64,000 bases of DNA from Cellulomonas avistercoris. GTDB taxonomy: Bacteria; Actinomycetota; Actinomycetes; Actinomycetales; Cellulomonadaceae. Both the position numbers and the translations under genes were made by a program. Under the pieces are notes generated by a model, which worked only from the letters and a program-made list of their open reading frames with translations, was not told the origin of the DNA and ran no database searches. Location of the stretch: contig NZ_JACSQV010000011.1 of the NCBI RefSeq assembly GCF_014836445.1, positions 52,149 to 116,148 on the forward strand. Direction: 5' to 3'. Positions 25,323 to 33,315 of the stretch are shown in pieces (positions within the stretch are counted from its first letter, which is position 1; every line of letters starts with the position of its first letter).

Positions 25323-26206
25323 TGAGCACCACCGGCCCGACCGCCCTGCCTCTCGTGGCCCCGCGACGCCCCGCACCGGTGCTGGGTGAGGTGGTGGCGA
25401 CGCAGCGCCTCACGCCGCACCTCACCCGCGTCGTCCTCGGCGGCCCGGGACTGCGACCGTTGGCCGACCCCGTCTGCGCCGACTCCTACGTCAAGCTCGG
25501 CCTCCTCCCCGACGGCGCGCTCGACGGCTGCCCGCTGGCGGACGACGGCCGCGTCGACCTCGCGGCGCTGCGCGCCTCCCTCCCGGACGGCGTCGAGGTG
25601 CGCCAGCGCGCGTACACGATCCGCGCGTGGGACCCCGCGACCCGTGAGATGACCCTCGACTTCGTCGTGCACGGCGACGAGGGCCTCGCGGGCCCGTGGG
25701 CGGCGGCCGCGGCACCCGGCGACCGCGTGCTCGTGCACGGGCCCGGCGGTGCCTGGGACCCCCGCACGGACATCGACGTGCACCTGCTGGTCGGTGACGC
25801 GAGCGCCCTGCCGGCGGTGGCCGTGGGCCTGGAGCGGCTGCCGCGCGACGCCGTGGGTGCCGCGTTCGTCGAGGTGCACGGCCCCGACGACGAGATCGCG
25901 CTCGACGCCCCCGCCGGGGTCGCGGTCACCTGGCTGCACCACGGCGACGCCCCCGCCGGGTCCACGCTCCCCGAGGCCGTCCGCGCCTGGCCGACCCCGG
26001 AGGGGCGGATCGGCGCGTTCGTCCACGGCGAGGCGGGCGCGGTCAAGGAGCTGCGCGCGCACCTGCGCACCCACGGGGTGGGCCGTGCGGACCTGTCCAT
26101 CTCCGGGTACTGGCGCCTCGGCGCCGACGACGAGGGCTGGCGCGCGAGCAAGAAGGCGTGGAACGCGCAGATCGAGGCTGCGGAGGCGGCCGCAGGCCTG
26201 GACTGA
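25322..26206 (+). CDS. Siderophore-interacting protein (NADPH-dependent ferric-siderophore reductase family)
   Basis: A 294-aa cytosolic flavoprotein of the SIP/ViuB family that reduces ferric siderophores to release iron. The FAD-binding domain (about 1-135) carries RQRAYTIRAW and DFVVHGDEGLAGPWA. The NAD(P)H-binding domain (about 140-294) has LVGDASALPA, the late FVHGEAGAVKELRAHL and SGYWRLGADDEGWR. All are hallmark motifs. The ATG at 25322 overlaps a DtxR/IdeR-like box, predicting induction under iron starvation. No siderophore biosynthesis or uptake gene is adjacent, so it probably serves systems elsewhere. Confidence 0.95.
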   Translation: MSTTGPTALPLVAPRRPAPVLGEVVATQRLTPHLTRVVLGGPGLRPLADPVCADSYVKLGLLPDGALDGCPLADDGRVDLAALRASLPDGVEVRQRAYTIRAWDPATREMTLDFVVHGDEGLAGPWAAAAAPGDRVLVHGPGGAWDPRTDIDVHLLVGDASALPAVAVGLERLPRDAVGAAFVEVHGPDDEIALDAPAGVAVTWLHHGDAPAGSTLPEAVRAWPTPEGRIGAFVHGEAGAVKELRAHLRTHGVGRADLSISGYWRLGADDEGWRASKKAWNAQIEAAEAAAGLD

Positions 26207-26235
26207 GAGGGTCGCCGGGAACGTCGACATCCTGC

Positions 26236-26544
26236 GGCGAGCTCGTCGGTGGCATCGCCCTCGAGGGCCCCGACGTGGCGCGGGTGGTGCGGTCCGACGG
26301 ACGGTCCGGCACCACCGTGACGGAGGGGCCGTTCACCGAGTTCTCGGAGTGGCTCGCCGGGTTCCAGGTGGTCGACGTGGCCGACGAGGCACGCGCGGTC
26401 GAGATCGCCGCCCGGGTGTCCGCCGTCCCCGGCCGTGGTGGTGTGCCCTGCGAGCAGCCGGTGCAGGTCAGGCGCGTCGTCGACGGCGCGATCGCGGACG
26501 CCGCCACCATGCGGGACTGGCTCGGCACGGCCGACGGGAGCTGA
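26236..26544 (+). pseudogene. N-terminally truncated YCII-domain remnant
   Basis: The frame from 26236 matches the C-terminal two thirds of YCII-related (DGPF-type) proteins: GELVGGIALEGPDVARVVR, then TEGPFTEFSEWLAGFQVVDV, then a helix like the family's end. The usual first 40-45 residues, with the conserved Tyr-Met-Leu strand, are missing. Upstream is only the SIP stop and about 30 nt, and the only in-frame ATG (26158) lies inside the SIP gene in another frame. It is most simply a decayed gene. A short functional protein starting from a rare codon cannot be ruled out. Confidence 0.55.
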
Positions 26545-26669
26545 GCCGGCCGTCCGGACGCGAGCCGGCCCGGCCGGTTCGCATCCGGACGGGTGAGTCC
26601 TGACGAAACCGGCACACGCCCCCTCGCACCCCGCTAGCGTTCCTGTGCCCATGACGCGAGGGGGACCTG

Positions 26670-27062
26670 GTGCTGCGCTTCCTGCCGGTGATCGTCGAGA
26701 TCGCCCTGCTGGTGTTCTGCCTGATCGACTGCATCCAGTCCGACCCGGACCGCGTGCGCAACCTGTCGAAGGGCTGGTGGCTCGTCCTCATCGTCGTGCT
26801 GCCGCTCGTCGGCGGCATCGCGTGGCTCGCGGTCGGCCGCCCGCAGACCCCGCGCACGCAGGTCGCGTGGCGCGCGACCGAGACGGCCGGCTTCCCCGAG
26901 TACGAGCGCCCGCGCCGCTACGGCGACGACGCGCAGGCCGAGGAGCGCCGCCGGGCCGAGGAGCGCCGGTCCGACGAGCTCCACGAGCAGATGCTGCGCG
27001 AGTGGGAGGCGCAGATCCGCGCCCGCGAGCAGGCAGCGGAGCGCGACCGCCCGGACGCCTGA
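26670..27062 (+). CDS. PLDc_N-domain membrane protein with charged coiled-coil tail
   Basis: A 130-aa protein with two transmembrane helices (about residues 2-18 and 33-52) separated by the short loop with DPDRVRNLSKGWW, the pattern of the phospholipase D N-terminal (PLDc_N) membrane anchor found alone in many actinobacteria. It has no nuclease domain. The last 65 residues are strongly charged (repeats of EERRRAEERR) and likely form a helix or coiled coil. The GTG at 26670 has GAGGGGG about 5 nt upstream. Function unknown. The tRNA gene follows on the opposite strand. Confidence 0.75.
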   Translation: MLRFLPVIVEIALLVFCLIDCIQSDPDRVRNLSKGWWLVLIVVLPLVGGIAWLAVGRPQTPRTQVAWRATETAGFPEYERPRRYGDDAQAEERRRAEERRSDELHEQMLREWEAQIRAREQAAERDRPDA

Positions 27063-27087
27063 CGTCGCGCATCTCGTGCGGGCGCGG

Positions 27088-27161
27088 TGCCCCCGCCGGG
27101 GTTCGAACCCGGACTGGACCGGGTTTAAGCCGGTTGCCTCTGCCGGTTGGGCTACGGGGGC
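27088..27161 (-). tRNA. tRNA with anticodon UAA (would read UUA, Leu) but short variable loop
   Basis: The minus strand folds into a complete 74-nt cloverleaf: acceptor GCCCCCG/CGGGGGC (7 bp), D arm with GG in the loop, anticodon stem ACCGG/CCGGT with loop CTTAAAC, variable loop CCAGT, T stem CCGGG/CCCGG with loop TTCGAAC, discriminator A, no encoded CCA (next bases CC). The anticodon is UAA, which reads UUA. Bacterial leucine tRNAs normally have a long variable arm (class II, about 85 nt). This one has a 5-nt variable loop. The 4th D-stem pair is C-A. The sequence supports a tRNA gene firmly, but its amino-acid identity is uncertain. Confidence 0.8.
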
Positions 27162-27229
27162 GCGCCGTCATCCTGCCAGCCCGGCGAGCAGGACCGACCT
27201 GTGACCGCCGGCCCCGGACGCACGACAGC

Positions 27230-27276
27230 CCGCGGGCGGGGTCCGGGACTCCTGCTGACCCGAACCCCGCCCGCGG
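27230..27276. repeat. 13-bp inverted repeat near the ndh terminator
   Basis: CCGCGGGCGGGGT (27230-27242) and ACCCCGCCCGCGG (27264-27276) form a perfect stem with a 21-nt loop between the tRNA and ndh. It may be a second terminator for ndh readthrough. Confidence 0.45.
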
Positions 27277-27298
27277 CCCTTCCGCACCCCGGATGTGC

Positions 27299-27333
27299 GA
27301 CGGCCCCGCGACCCGGAGGGTGGCGGGGCCGTC
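27299..27333 (-). terminator. Terminator hairpin of ndh
   Basis: GACGGCCCCGC (27299-27309) and GCGGGGCCGTC (27323-27333) form a perfect 11-bp stem immediately past the ndh stop. Confidence 0.7.
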
Positions 27334-27344
27334 GGAGGTGCTGG

Positions 27345-28865
27345 TCAGGACCGGTGGGCGGCGTCCTTCGCGGCCGGGGAGTCCTTCTCGGCCTTCTGCG
27401 GCGGCAGCGACGGGGTGGCCGTCGCGCCGTCCGTGGGGGCCGTGGCCTGCGTGCTCTGCTCGACCCGGGGCTTGGGCGGCACCGACGCGGCGCGGAACTC
27501 GGCACGCGGGTCGTGCAGCGAGCCGAGGGCGACGACCTCGCGGCGCAGCAGCACGGAACCGGTCCACCCGGCGGCGATGCGCAGCTTGCGGTTGAACGTC
27601 GGCATCGCGAACACGTGGTACGTGCGGTGCAGGACCCACGCCAGGAACCCGCGCACCTTGATGCGCCCGAACATCTGCGCGACGCCCTTGTACATGCCGA
27701 GGGACGCGACGGCGCCGACGTTGCGGTGCTTGTACGGCGTCGGCTCGGCCGAGCGCAGGACGAGCGCGAGGTTGTCACCGATGTGGTTGCCCTCGCGCAG
27801 CGCGTGCTGGGCGTTCGGCGGGCAGGTCGCGCCGGGGTTGTACAGGTCCGGCACGGCGGCGCAGTCGCCCGCGGCCCACGCGTCGGCGACGACGGTGCCG
27901 TCCGCCGCGGTGATCTGCAGGTACTCGTTGCAGATGACGCGGCCGATCTTGTCGAGCGGCAGGTCCGAGTCCTTCAGCACCGGGTTGGCCTTGACGCCGG
28001 CGGTCCACACGACCGTCTCGGCGTCGAACTCCGTGCCGTCCGACAGGACGATGTGCCCGTCGACGCACGAGCTGAGGAACGTGGACAGGTAGATCTCGAT
28101 GTCGCGCTTGCGCAGCTGCTCGAGGGTGTACCCGCCGAGCTCCTCGCTCACCTCGGGCAGGATGCGGCGGCTGCCCTCGACGAGCACGAAGCGCATCTCG
28201 TCCGGCTCGATCTGCCCGTACTTGCGGACCGCGTACCGCGCCATGTCCTCGACCTCGCCGAGCGCCTCGACGCCCGCGAACCCGCCGCCGACGAACACGA
28301 ACGTCAGCATCTTGCGCCGCAGCTCGGGGTCCCACGTGGAGGCCGCGACGTCGATGCGGCCCAGCACGTGGTTGCGCAGCGCGATGGCCTCCTCGACGTT
28401 CTTGAAGCCGATGCCGACCTCCGCGAGCCCCGGGATGGGCAGCGTGCGCGCGACCGAGCCCAGGCCGACGACGAGGTGGTCGTACGTCACCCAGTACGGC
28501 TCACCCTCGATGGGCGTGATCTGCACGCGGCGCTGCGCGTGCTCGATCTGCGTGACGTGCCCCTGCAGCACGTCGACGCCCTTGAGGGCACGGCGGTGCG
28601 GTGCGACGACGTTGCGGGGGTCGATGGACCCGGCCGCGGCCTCGGGCAGGAAGGGCGCGTACGTCATGTAGGGACGCGGGTCGACGACGACGATCGCCGC
28701 GTCACGCCGCCCCAGGCGCCGGCGCAGACGCCGGGCGGAGTACAGGCCGACGGTGCCGCCACCGAGGACGACGACGCGCGGCACCTTGCGGGGCTTGCCG
28801 GCCGGCGCGGGCATGAGCACGCCCGAGGGGCGGTCGGCGTCGACGGGAGCGGACGTCTGAGGCAT
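27345..28865 (-). CDS. ndh: Type II NADH dehydrogenase (non-proton-pumping)
   Basis: A single-subunit membrane-bound flavoprotein passing electrons from NADH to quinone. The first dinucleotide fold (VVVLGGGTVGLYSARRL, about residue 30) binds FAD and the second (FVFVGGGFAGVEALGE) binds NADH. AAGDCAAVP is the second FAD contact. The C-terminal region (about 390-460) contains the amphipathic membrane-anchoring helices, followed by a disordered Lys/Pro-rich tail of about 45 residues. The 506 aa are longer than the usual 430-450 because of this tail and an N-terminal extension. ATG 28865 is chosen because TACCGT lies 7 nt upstream, a leaderless arrangement. Monocistronic. Confidence 0.92.
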   Translation of the reverse strand: MPQTSAPVDADRPSGVLMPAPAGKPRKVPRVVVLGGGTVGLYSARRLRRRLGRRDAAIVVVDPRPYMTYAPFLPEAAAGSIDPRNVVAPHRRALKGVDVLQGHVTQIEHAQRRVQITPIEGEPYWVTYDHLVVGLGSVARTLPIPGLAEVGIGFKNVEEAIALRNHVLGRIDVAASTWDPELRRKMLTFVFVGGGFAGVEALGEVEDMARYAVRKYGQIEPDEMRFVLVEGSRRILPEVSEELGGYTLEQLRKRDIEIYLSTFLSSCVDGHIVLSDGTEFDAETVVWTAGVKANPVLKDSDLPLDKIGRVICNEYLQITAADGTVVADAWAAGDCAAVPDLYNPGATCPPNAQHALREGNHIGDNLALVLRSAEPTPYKHRNVGAVASLGMYKGVAQMFGRIKVRGFLAWVLHRTYHVFAMPTFNRKLRIAAGWTGSVLLRREVVALGSLHDPRAEFRAASVPPKPRVEQSTQATAPTDGATATPSLPPQKAEKDSPAAKDAAHRS

Positions 28866-28872
28866 ACCTCTT

Positions 28873-28878
28873 ACGGTA
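28873..28878 (-). promoter_or_regulatory. Candidate -10 of leaderless ndh promoter
   Basis: TACCGT on the minus strand ends 7 nt before the ndh ATG, so transcription probably starts at the A of the start codon. AAGAGGT between them is too close to serve as a Shine-Dalgarno. Confidence 0.45.
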
Positions 28879-28971
28879 GACGCGGACGGGCTCCGCAACC
28901 CCGCCGGAAGGCGGTGATACCGCGCACACCGGGTGCTGCGGCCGTGAGGGAGTCGGAGCGGGGTCGGGCGC

Positions 28972-30387
28972 TCAGGCGCGGGCGGCGTCGTCCGTGGGCG
29001 GCCCGGACGGCTGCGGCTCGGACGGCCGCTCGACGCGCACCGCCGTGATCCGGCGACCGTCGACCACCCGCACCCGCAGCCGCACCGGCGGCGCGGCCGG
29101 GTCGTCGTCGCCCTCGGGCGGTTCGACGTCGACGACGTCGCCGGGGCGGGCCATCCGCCCCAGCCGCGCGAGCACGTACCCGGCGACGGTCTCGTACGGC
29201 CCGTCGGCCAGCAGGACGCCCGTGCGGTCGGCGAAGTCCTCGAGCGAGAGCCCCGCGTCGACGTCGTCGTCGCCCGCGGGCCGGACGGGCACGTGGTCGT
29301 ACTCGTCGACGATGTCCCCGACGAGCTCCTCCAGCAGGTCCTCCAGCGTGACGATGCCGTCGGTCCCGCCGTACTCGTCGACGACGACGGCGATGTGCGC
29401 GCCGGTGCGCCGCATGGTCGACAGGGTCGGCAGGACCGCGTTGGTGCCCGGCAGCTGCACGACGGGGCGCATCACGTCGCCGACGGTGGTGGCGGACACC
29501 TGGACGATCGCCTCGACGACGCCCTCGCGCCCGTGGGTGTCGGGGTCGGCGTCGGCGTCGCGCACGGCACGCGCGACGGGCGCGAGCAGGTCGCGCACGT
29601 GCACGAACCCCACGATGTCGTCGAAGTCCTCCCCCGTCACCGGGTACCGCGAGTAGGGCAGCGTGCCGATGAGCTGCGCGGCCTGCGCGATCGGCTCGGC
29701 CGCGGCGAGGAACGTCACGTCGGCGCGCGGGCGCATGACCTCGACGAGCGAGCGGTCGCCCGCGTCGAAGATGTCGTCGATGAGGCGCCGCTCGTCCTCC
29801 GGCAGGTCGGGGTGCGTGCGGACGAGGTCGCGCAGCTCCTCGTCGCTCATCTGGTCGCCGGTCGCCGCGGGGTCGAACCCGAGCAGCCGCACGACGGCGT
29901 TGGTCGACCTCGAGAGCAGCCACACCACCGGGGTCATGAGCGCCGCGAACCGGTCGAGCGGCGGTCCGACCCACAGCGAGACGCGTGCCGCCTGCTGCAT
30001 CGCGATGCGCTTGGGGACGAGCTCACCGAGGACCAGCGACAGGTAGGCGATGACCAGCGTCAGGACGACGAGCGCGACGCCCTCGGCCGGCCCCTGCGCC
30101 ATGCCCAGCGAGACGAACACGGGCGCCAGCGCGGACGCGAGCGCCGAGGCGCCGAAGGCCGCGGAGAAGAACCCGGCGACGGTGACGCCGATCTGCACGG
30201 CCGCGAGGAAGCGGTTGGGGTTGCGCGCGACCGCGGCCACGCGCACCCCGCGCGGCCCCTGCTTCTCGAGCTGCCCGAGCTGCGACTCGCGCAGCGACAC
30301 CAGCGCGAGCTCGGTGCCCGAGAACACGCCGCCGATGAGGACGAAGAGCAGGACGAGGCCGATGTCGGCCCAGATGTCGACGGTCAC
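28972..30387 (-). CDS. CNNM/CorC (HlyC) family membrane protein
   Basis: A 471-aa protein with an N-terminal CNNM (DUF21) domain of four membrane segments (about 5-165; FSGTELALVSL, VTVAGFFSAAFG and LGELVPKRIA are the conserved pieces), a CBS pair (about 195-330), and a C-terminal CorC/HlyC-type domain (about 360-455). The family is linked to magnesium/cobalt homeostasis, and actinobacterial members are often annotated hemolysin C by descent. The GTG at 30387 has GGAAGGACC upstream, and a TAGGCT -10 candidate lies at 30421-30426. The last 20 residues are Pro/Ser-rich. Confidence 0.9.
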   Translation of the reverse strand: MTVDIWADIGLVLLFVLIGGVFSGTELALVSLRESQLGQLEKQGPRGVRVAAVARNPNRFLAAVQIGVTVAGFFSAAFGASALASALAPVFVSLGMAQGPAEGVALVVLTLVIAYLSLVLGELVPKRIAMQQAARVSLWVGPPLDRFAALMTPVVWLLSRSTNAVVRLLGFDPAATGDQMSDEELRDLVRTHPDLPEDERRLIDDIFDAGDRSLVEVMRPRADVTFLAAAEPIAQAAQLIGTLPYSRYPVTGEDFDDIVGFVHVRDLLAPVARAVRDADADPDTHGREGVVEAIVQVSATTVGDVMRPVVQLPGTNAVLPTLSTMRRTGAHIAVVVDEYGGTDGIVTLEDLLEELVGDIVDEYDHVPVRPAGDDDVDAGLSLEDFADRTGVLLADGPYETVAGYVLARLGRMARPGDVVDVEPPEGDDDPAAPPVRLRVRVVDGRRITAVRVERPSEPQPSGPPTDDAARA

Positions 30388-30487
30388 GGGTCCTTCCAGG
30401 GTGGACGAGCGGTGGCTCCCAGCCTAGGCGCCGACCCCGTCCGGCGGCCCGCCGCCGCTCTCCCCGCCCGCGAGCGCGGCAGGAACC

Positions 30488-30540
30488 GCTCGAGCGCGGG
30501 GGGAACGACCCCCGCGCTCGAGCAGTGTCCCCCGCGCTCG
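30488..30540. terminator. 15-bp palindrome with an extra arm downstream of the HAAS gene
   Basis: GCTCGAGCGCGGGGG (30488-30502) and CCCCCGCGCTCGAGC (30509-30523) form a perfect stem with a 6-nt loop. A third copy of the right arm, CCCCCGCGCTCG, follows at 30529-30540. It is in the right place to terminate the minus-strand HAAS operon. Confidence 0.6.
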
Positions 30541-30547
30541 GCGCCCG

Positions 30548-31756
30548 TCAGGGGGTGGCGGGTGCGGTCCCGGCGTCGGCGGGTGCGTCCGCTGCCGGCG
30601 CCTCGTCGGCCGGGGCCGGCGCCTCGTCGGCCGGGGCCGGCGCGTCCTCGGCCGGGGCCGTGGCCGACGGGGTCGGCGTGGGCTGCGGGCCGTCCGTGGC
30701 CTTCTGCCACGGCACGACGGCCGCGGCCGTCGCGAACGGCCAGGACGGGGCGACGACCTGCCTGCGCACGCGCTCGTCGGTGACGTCGAGCGGCGTGCCG
30801 TCCGGGAAGCTGCCCCGGCTGAGGCTGTGCAGCGGGAAGACGTTCCACCGGGTCTGACCGTTCGAGCCCGGTACCCCCACGTGCAGCAGGGGCTCGTCGG
30901 CGCCGTCGGGCCAGTACTCCTGCTGGAGCCACGGAGTGCCTCCGTCGGGCTCGGTGGTCACGGGACGCCCCTGCTGGTCGAAGACCTGCGCCCCGTCCAC
31001 CGGGTTGCCGTCGGCGTCGTAGACGAACAGGTTGGAGGCCTGCTCACCCGCGACGAACACACCGTCCTCGGCGGGCGTGTCGACCCAGGCCGCGGCCATC
31101 GCCACGTCGTTGCGCTGCGCCCCGGGCAGGGTCAGGACGAGGATCAGTGCCGCGAGGGCGAGCACGCGGCTGAGCACCTCGAGCACGCGGTCCCAGCGCG
31201 GCCCGGCACGCCACTCGCCGCGCCCCCACTGCGCGCTCGCGACGACCGCCAGGATCATCAGGACCCAGCCCCCGGAGCTCGACGGCACCCAGAACGGGTA
31301 CGGCTCGGCGCCGACCAGCTGGAGCACCAGGTGCGCGAGCGCCCAGCCGCGCAGGACCCACCACGCGGGACGCAGCGCGACGAGGAGGTCCTCGACACCG
31401 GGGAACCAGCGGGTCCCCCGCAGGCGCGCGAGCCCGGTGCGGATCACGTCGTTCGCCTCGCGCCACGGTGCCAGCAGCATCGCGCGGAACGCGCTCTCGG
31501 TGCGCTCGTGGCGTCCGGCCGCCGCCAGGCCCGCGGCCGAGCGCAGCTCGGCCGCGTACGCCTCCGGCGTGCCGAACTCGTCGACGAGCGAGCCGCGGTG
31601 GGCCCGCCCGTCGTCGGCCAGCGCGTCGGCCAGGTTGACCTCGAGGCCGTCGGTGAGGTCGTCCACCTGCTCCTGCCCGAGGTCCGCGAGCGCGGCCCTC
31701 ACCTGCGCGGCGTACGTCCGGACGTCCTGCGCGATCGCGTCATCGACGATGCTCAT
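30548..31756 (-). CDS. HAAS-domain membrane protein paired with PadR (module 1)
   Basis: A 402-aa protein whose first 75 residues form a HAAS signalling domain (helical, ending VDEFGTPEAYAAELRSAAG), which pairs with co-encoded PadR regulators. Four or so transmembrane helices follow between about 130 and 225, then an extracytoplasmic or surface domain (about 230-345) containing a WPDG-type beta region. The C-terminal tail is Pro/Ala/Glu-rich with tandem APADE repeats. The start overlaps the padR stop (ATGA). It probably senses an envelope signal and feeds it to the PadR repressor, an inference from the family and the coupling. Confidence 0.75.
   Translation of the reverse strand: MSIVDDAIAQDVRTYAAQVRAALADLGQEQVDDLTDGLEVNLADALADDGRAHRGSLVDEFGTPEAYAAELRSAAGLAAAGRHERTESAFRAMLLAPWREANDVIRTGLARLRGTRWFPGVEDLLVALRPAWWVLRGWALAHLVLQLVGAEPYPFWVPSSSGGWVLMILAVVASAQWGRGEWRAGPRWDRVLEVLSRVLALAALILVLTLPGAQRNDVAMAAAWVDTPAEDGVFVAGEQASNLFVYDADGNPVDGAQVFDQQGRPVTTEPDGGTPWLQQEYWPDGADEPLLHVGVPGSNGQTRWNVFPLHSLSRGSFPDGTPLDVTDERVRRQVVAPSWPFATAAAVVPWQKATDGPQPTPTPSATAPAEDAPAPADEAPAPADEAPAADAPADAGTAPATP
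30594..30656. repeat. Three 21-bp tandem repeats encoding the APADE tail
   Basis: Copies at 30594-30614, 30615-30635 and 30636-30656. The first two are identical and the third differs at two bases. They encode the Ala-Pro-Ala-Asp-Glu-Ala-Pro repeats at the C-terminus of the HAAS protein, a site prone to slippage. Confidence 0.8.
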
Positions 31757-32082
31757 GCCCCACCCTCCGTCCCGAGCAGGCGCTGCATCGTGCCTGCGAA
31801 CTCGTACCAGTCCTTGCGCTGCCCGTCGAGCATGGCCCGGCCCTGGGCGTTGATGCCGTAGTACTTGCGGTGCGGTCCCTCGTCGCTGGGCACGACGTAC
31901 GACGTCAGCGCCCCCGACGAGTAGAGCCGGCGCAGCGTGCCGTACACGGACGCGTCACCGACCTCCTCGATGCCGGCGGCCCGCAGGCGTCGCACAACGT
32001 CGTAGCCGTAGCCGTCCTCGTCCGCGACGACGGACAGCACGGCCAGGTCCAGCACCCCCTTGAGCAGCTGCGTCGTGTCCAT
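31753..32082 (-). CDS. PadR-family transcriptional regulator (module 1)
   Basis: A 109-aa winged-helix repressor. The PadR fold is clear: LLKGVLDLAVLSVVADEDGYGYDVVRRL (split by me into helices 1-2), recognition helix GDASVYGTLRRLYSSGAL, then the wing with HRKYYGINAQGRAML and a C-terminal dimerisation helix. The ATG at 32082 has GGGAGG about 6 nt upstream. It is translationally coupled to the HAAS gene. The promoter at 32190-32217 carries a perfect palindrome overlapping the -10, consistent with autorepression. Confidence 0.92.
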   Translation of the reverse strand: MDTTQLLKGVLDLAVLSVVADEDGYGYDVVRRLRAAGIEEVGDASVYGTLRRLYSSGALTSYVVPSDEGPHRKYYGINAQGRAMLDGQRKDWYEFAGTMQRLLGTEGGA

Positions 32083-32184
32083 GCGACCTCCCGCGTCGTC
32101 GTCGCCCGTCGCACCGCCGGTCCCGGGCTGAGCGGGACCGGCGGGCGCACGTGGCGCGGGCACCCCTCCAGGGCCCGCACGTCG

Positions 32185-32237
32185 CACAGTACTGTGCAGT
32201 CCGCACTACTGTCCACGACACGACACAGCGCGTGTCG
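32185..32237 (-). promoter_or_regulatory. Promoter and palindromic operator of the padR-HAAS module 1
   Basis: On the minus strand TGGACA and TACTGT are 18 nt apart. The -10 is embedded in the perfect 12-nt palindrome CACAGTACTGTG (32185-32196). A second inverted repeat, CGACAC-N5-GTGTCG (32221-32237), lies upstream of the -35. Both are operator candidates for the adjacent PadR. Confidence 0.55.
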
Positions 32238-32243
32238 GGCAGC

Positions 32244-32270
32244 GCCGGACCGGGGGGGCCCGGGTCCGGC
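32244..32270 (-). terminator. Hairpin after ppx
   Basis: GCCGGACC (32244-32251) and GGTCCGGC (32263-32270) form an 8-bp stem with a G/C-only loop just past the ppx stop. Confidence 0.5.
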
Positions 32271-32298
32271 AGCACCGGGCCCCACCGGGCCCGCGAGC

Positions 32299-33258
32299 TC
32301 AGCGCTCGGCGATGCTCCAGGCGATGCCGTCGAGGATGTCGTGCTCGGAGGTGACCACGTGGGTCAGCCCGCCCCCGGCCACCGCCACCTCGTCGCGCAC
32401 CCGCCGCACGACGTCGCGCCACACGAGGGCACCCGCGCCGATGACGTCGACGCGCCCGGGGTGCAGGTAGGGCAGCGCCGCGCGCTGCTCGCGCGTGCGG
32501 GCCAGCATGTCCTCGCACGACGCGAGCACGTCGTCGACGCCGAGCACCGCACCGTCGATGCGGGTGCGGTCGTAGTGGTCCAGACCGAGCGCGTGGGCGG
32601 TCAGCGTCGTCACGGACCCCGCGAGGCCCACGAGCGTCACGGTCCGGCCCAGGGGCACGACGGCGGCGGCGGCGTCCAGCGCCGCGTGCACGTCGGCGTC
32701 GGCCGCGGCGACCTGCGCCGGCGTGGGCGGGTCGTCGTGCAGGTGACGCTCGGTCAGCCGCACCGAGCCGACGTCCATCGAGACAGCCGCCTCGGGTGCG
32801 TCGGTGCCCAGGACCAGCTCCGTCGAGCCGCCGCCCAGGTCGACCACGAGGAACGGCCCGTCGAACCGGCTCGCGAGCACCCCCGTCGCCCCCCGGAACG
32901 AGAGCCGCGCCTCCTCGTCCCCGGCGACGACCTCGGGCTCCACGCCCAGCGCGGCGCGCACGCCCGTGACGAACTCCTCGCGGTTGCGCGCGTCGCGCGT
33001 CGCGGACGTGGCGACGAACCGCACCGCCTCGACACCGAGCCCCTCGCACACCTCGTGGTACCGGCGGGTCGCCGCGAGCGTGCGCTCGAGCGCCTCGGGG
33101 GCCAGCAGCCCCGTGCGGTCGACCCCCTGGCCGAGCCGCACCACCTCGTTGCTGCGCTCCAGGTCGACCAGCGTGCCCGCCGCCGGGTCGACGTCCGCGA
33201 CGAGCAGACGGATGGAGTTGGTCCCGCAGTCGATGGCTGCCACGCGTGTCACCGGCAC
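32299..33258 (-). CDS. ppx: Exopolyphosphatase/guanosine pentaphosphatase (Ppx/GppA)
   Basis: An ASKHA-fold phosphatase hydrolysing polyphosphate and/or pppGpp. AIDCGTNSIRLL is the phosphate-1 motif, FLVVDLGGGSTELVLG phosphate-2, and VGLAGSVTTL and VIGAGALVWRDVV the later elements. Length 319 aa is the short single-module form common in actinobacteria. The gene follows the DUF501 gene by 57 nt, the standard order eno - ftsB - DUF501 - ppx. Confidence 0.93.
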   Translation of the reverse strand: MPVTRVAAIDCGTNSIRLLVADVDPAAGTLVDLERSNEVVRLGQGVDRTGLLAPEALERTLAATRRYHEVCEGLGVEAVRFVATSATRDARNREEFVTGVRAALGVEPEVVAGDEEARLSFRGATGVLASRFDGPFLVVDLGGGSTELVLGTDAPEAAVSMDVGSVRLTERHLHDDPPTPAQVAAADADVHAALDAAAAVVPLGRTVTLVGLAGSVTTLTAHALGLDHYDRTRIDGAVLGVDDVLASCEDMLARTREQRAALPYLHPGRVDVIGAGALVWRDVVRRVRDEVAVAGGGLTHVVTSEHDILDGIAWSIAER

Positions 33259-33315
33259 ATCGTGCCACCGCCGACCGACACGGCCGAGCGGCGGCTCACG
33301 ACGCGGCCGCGGACG

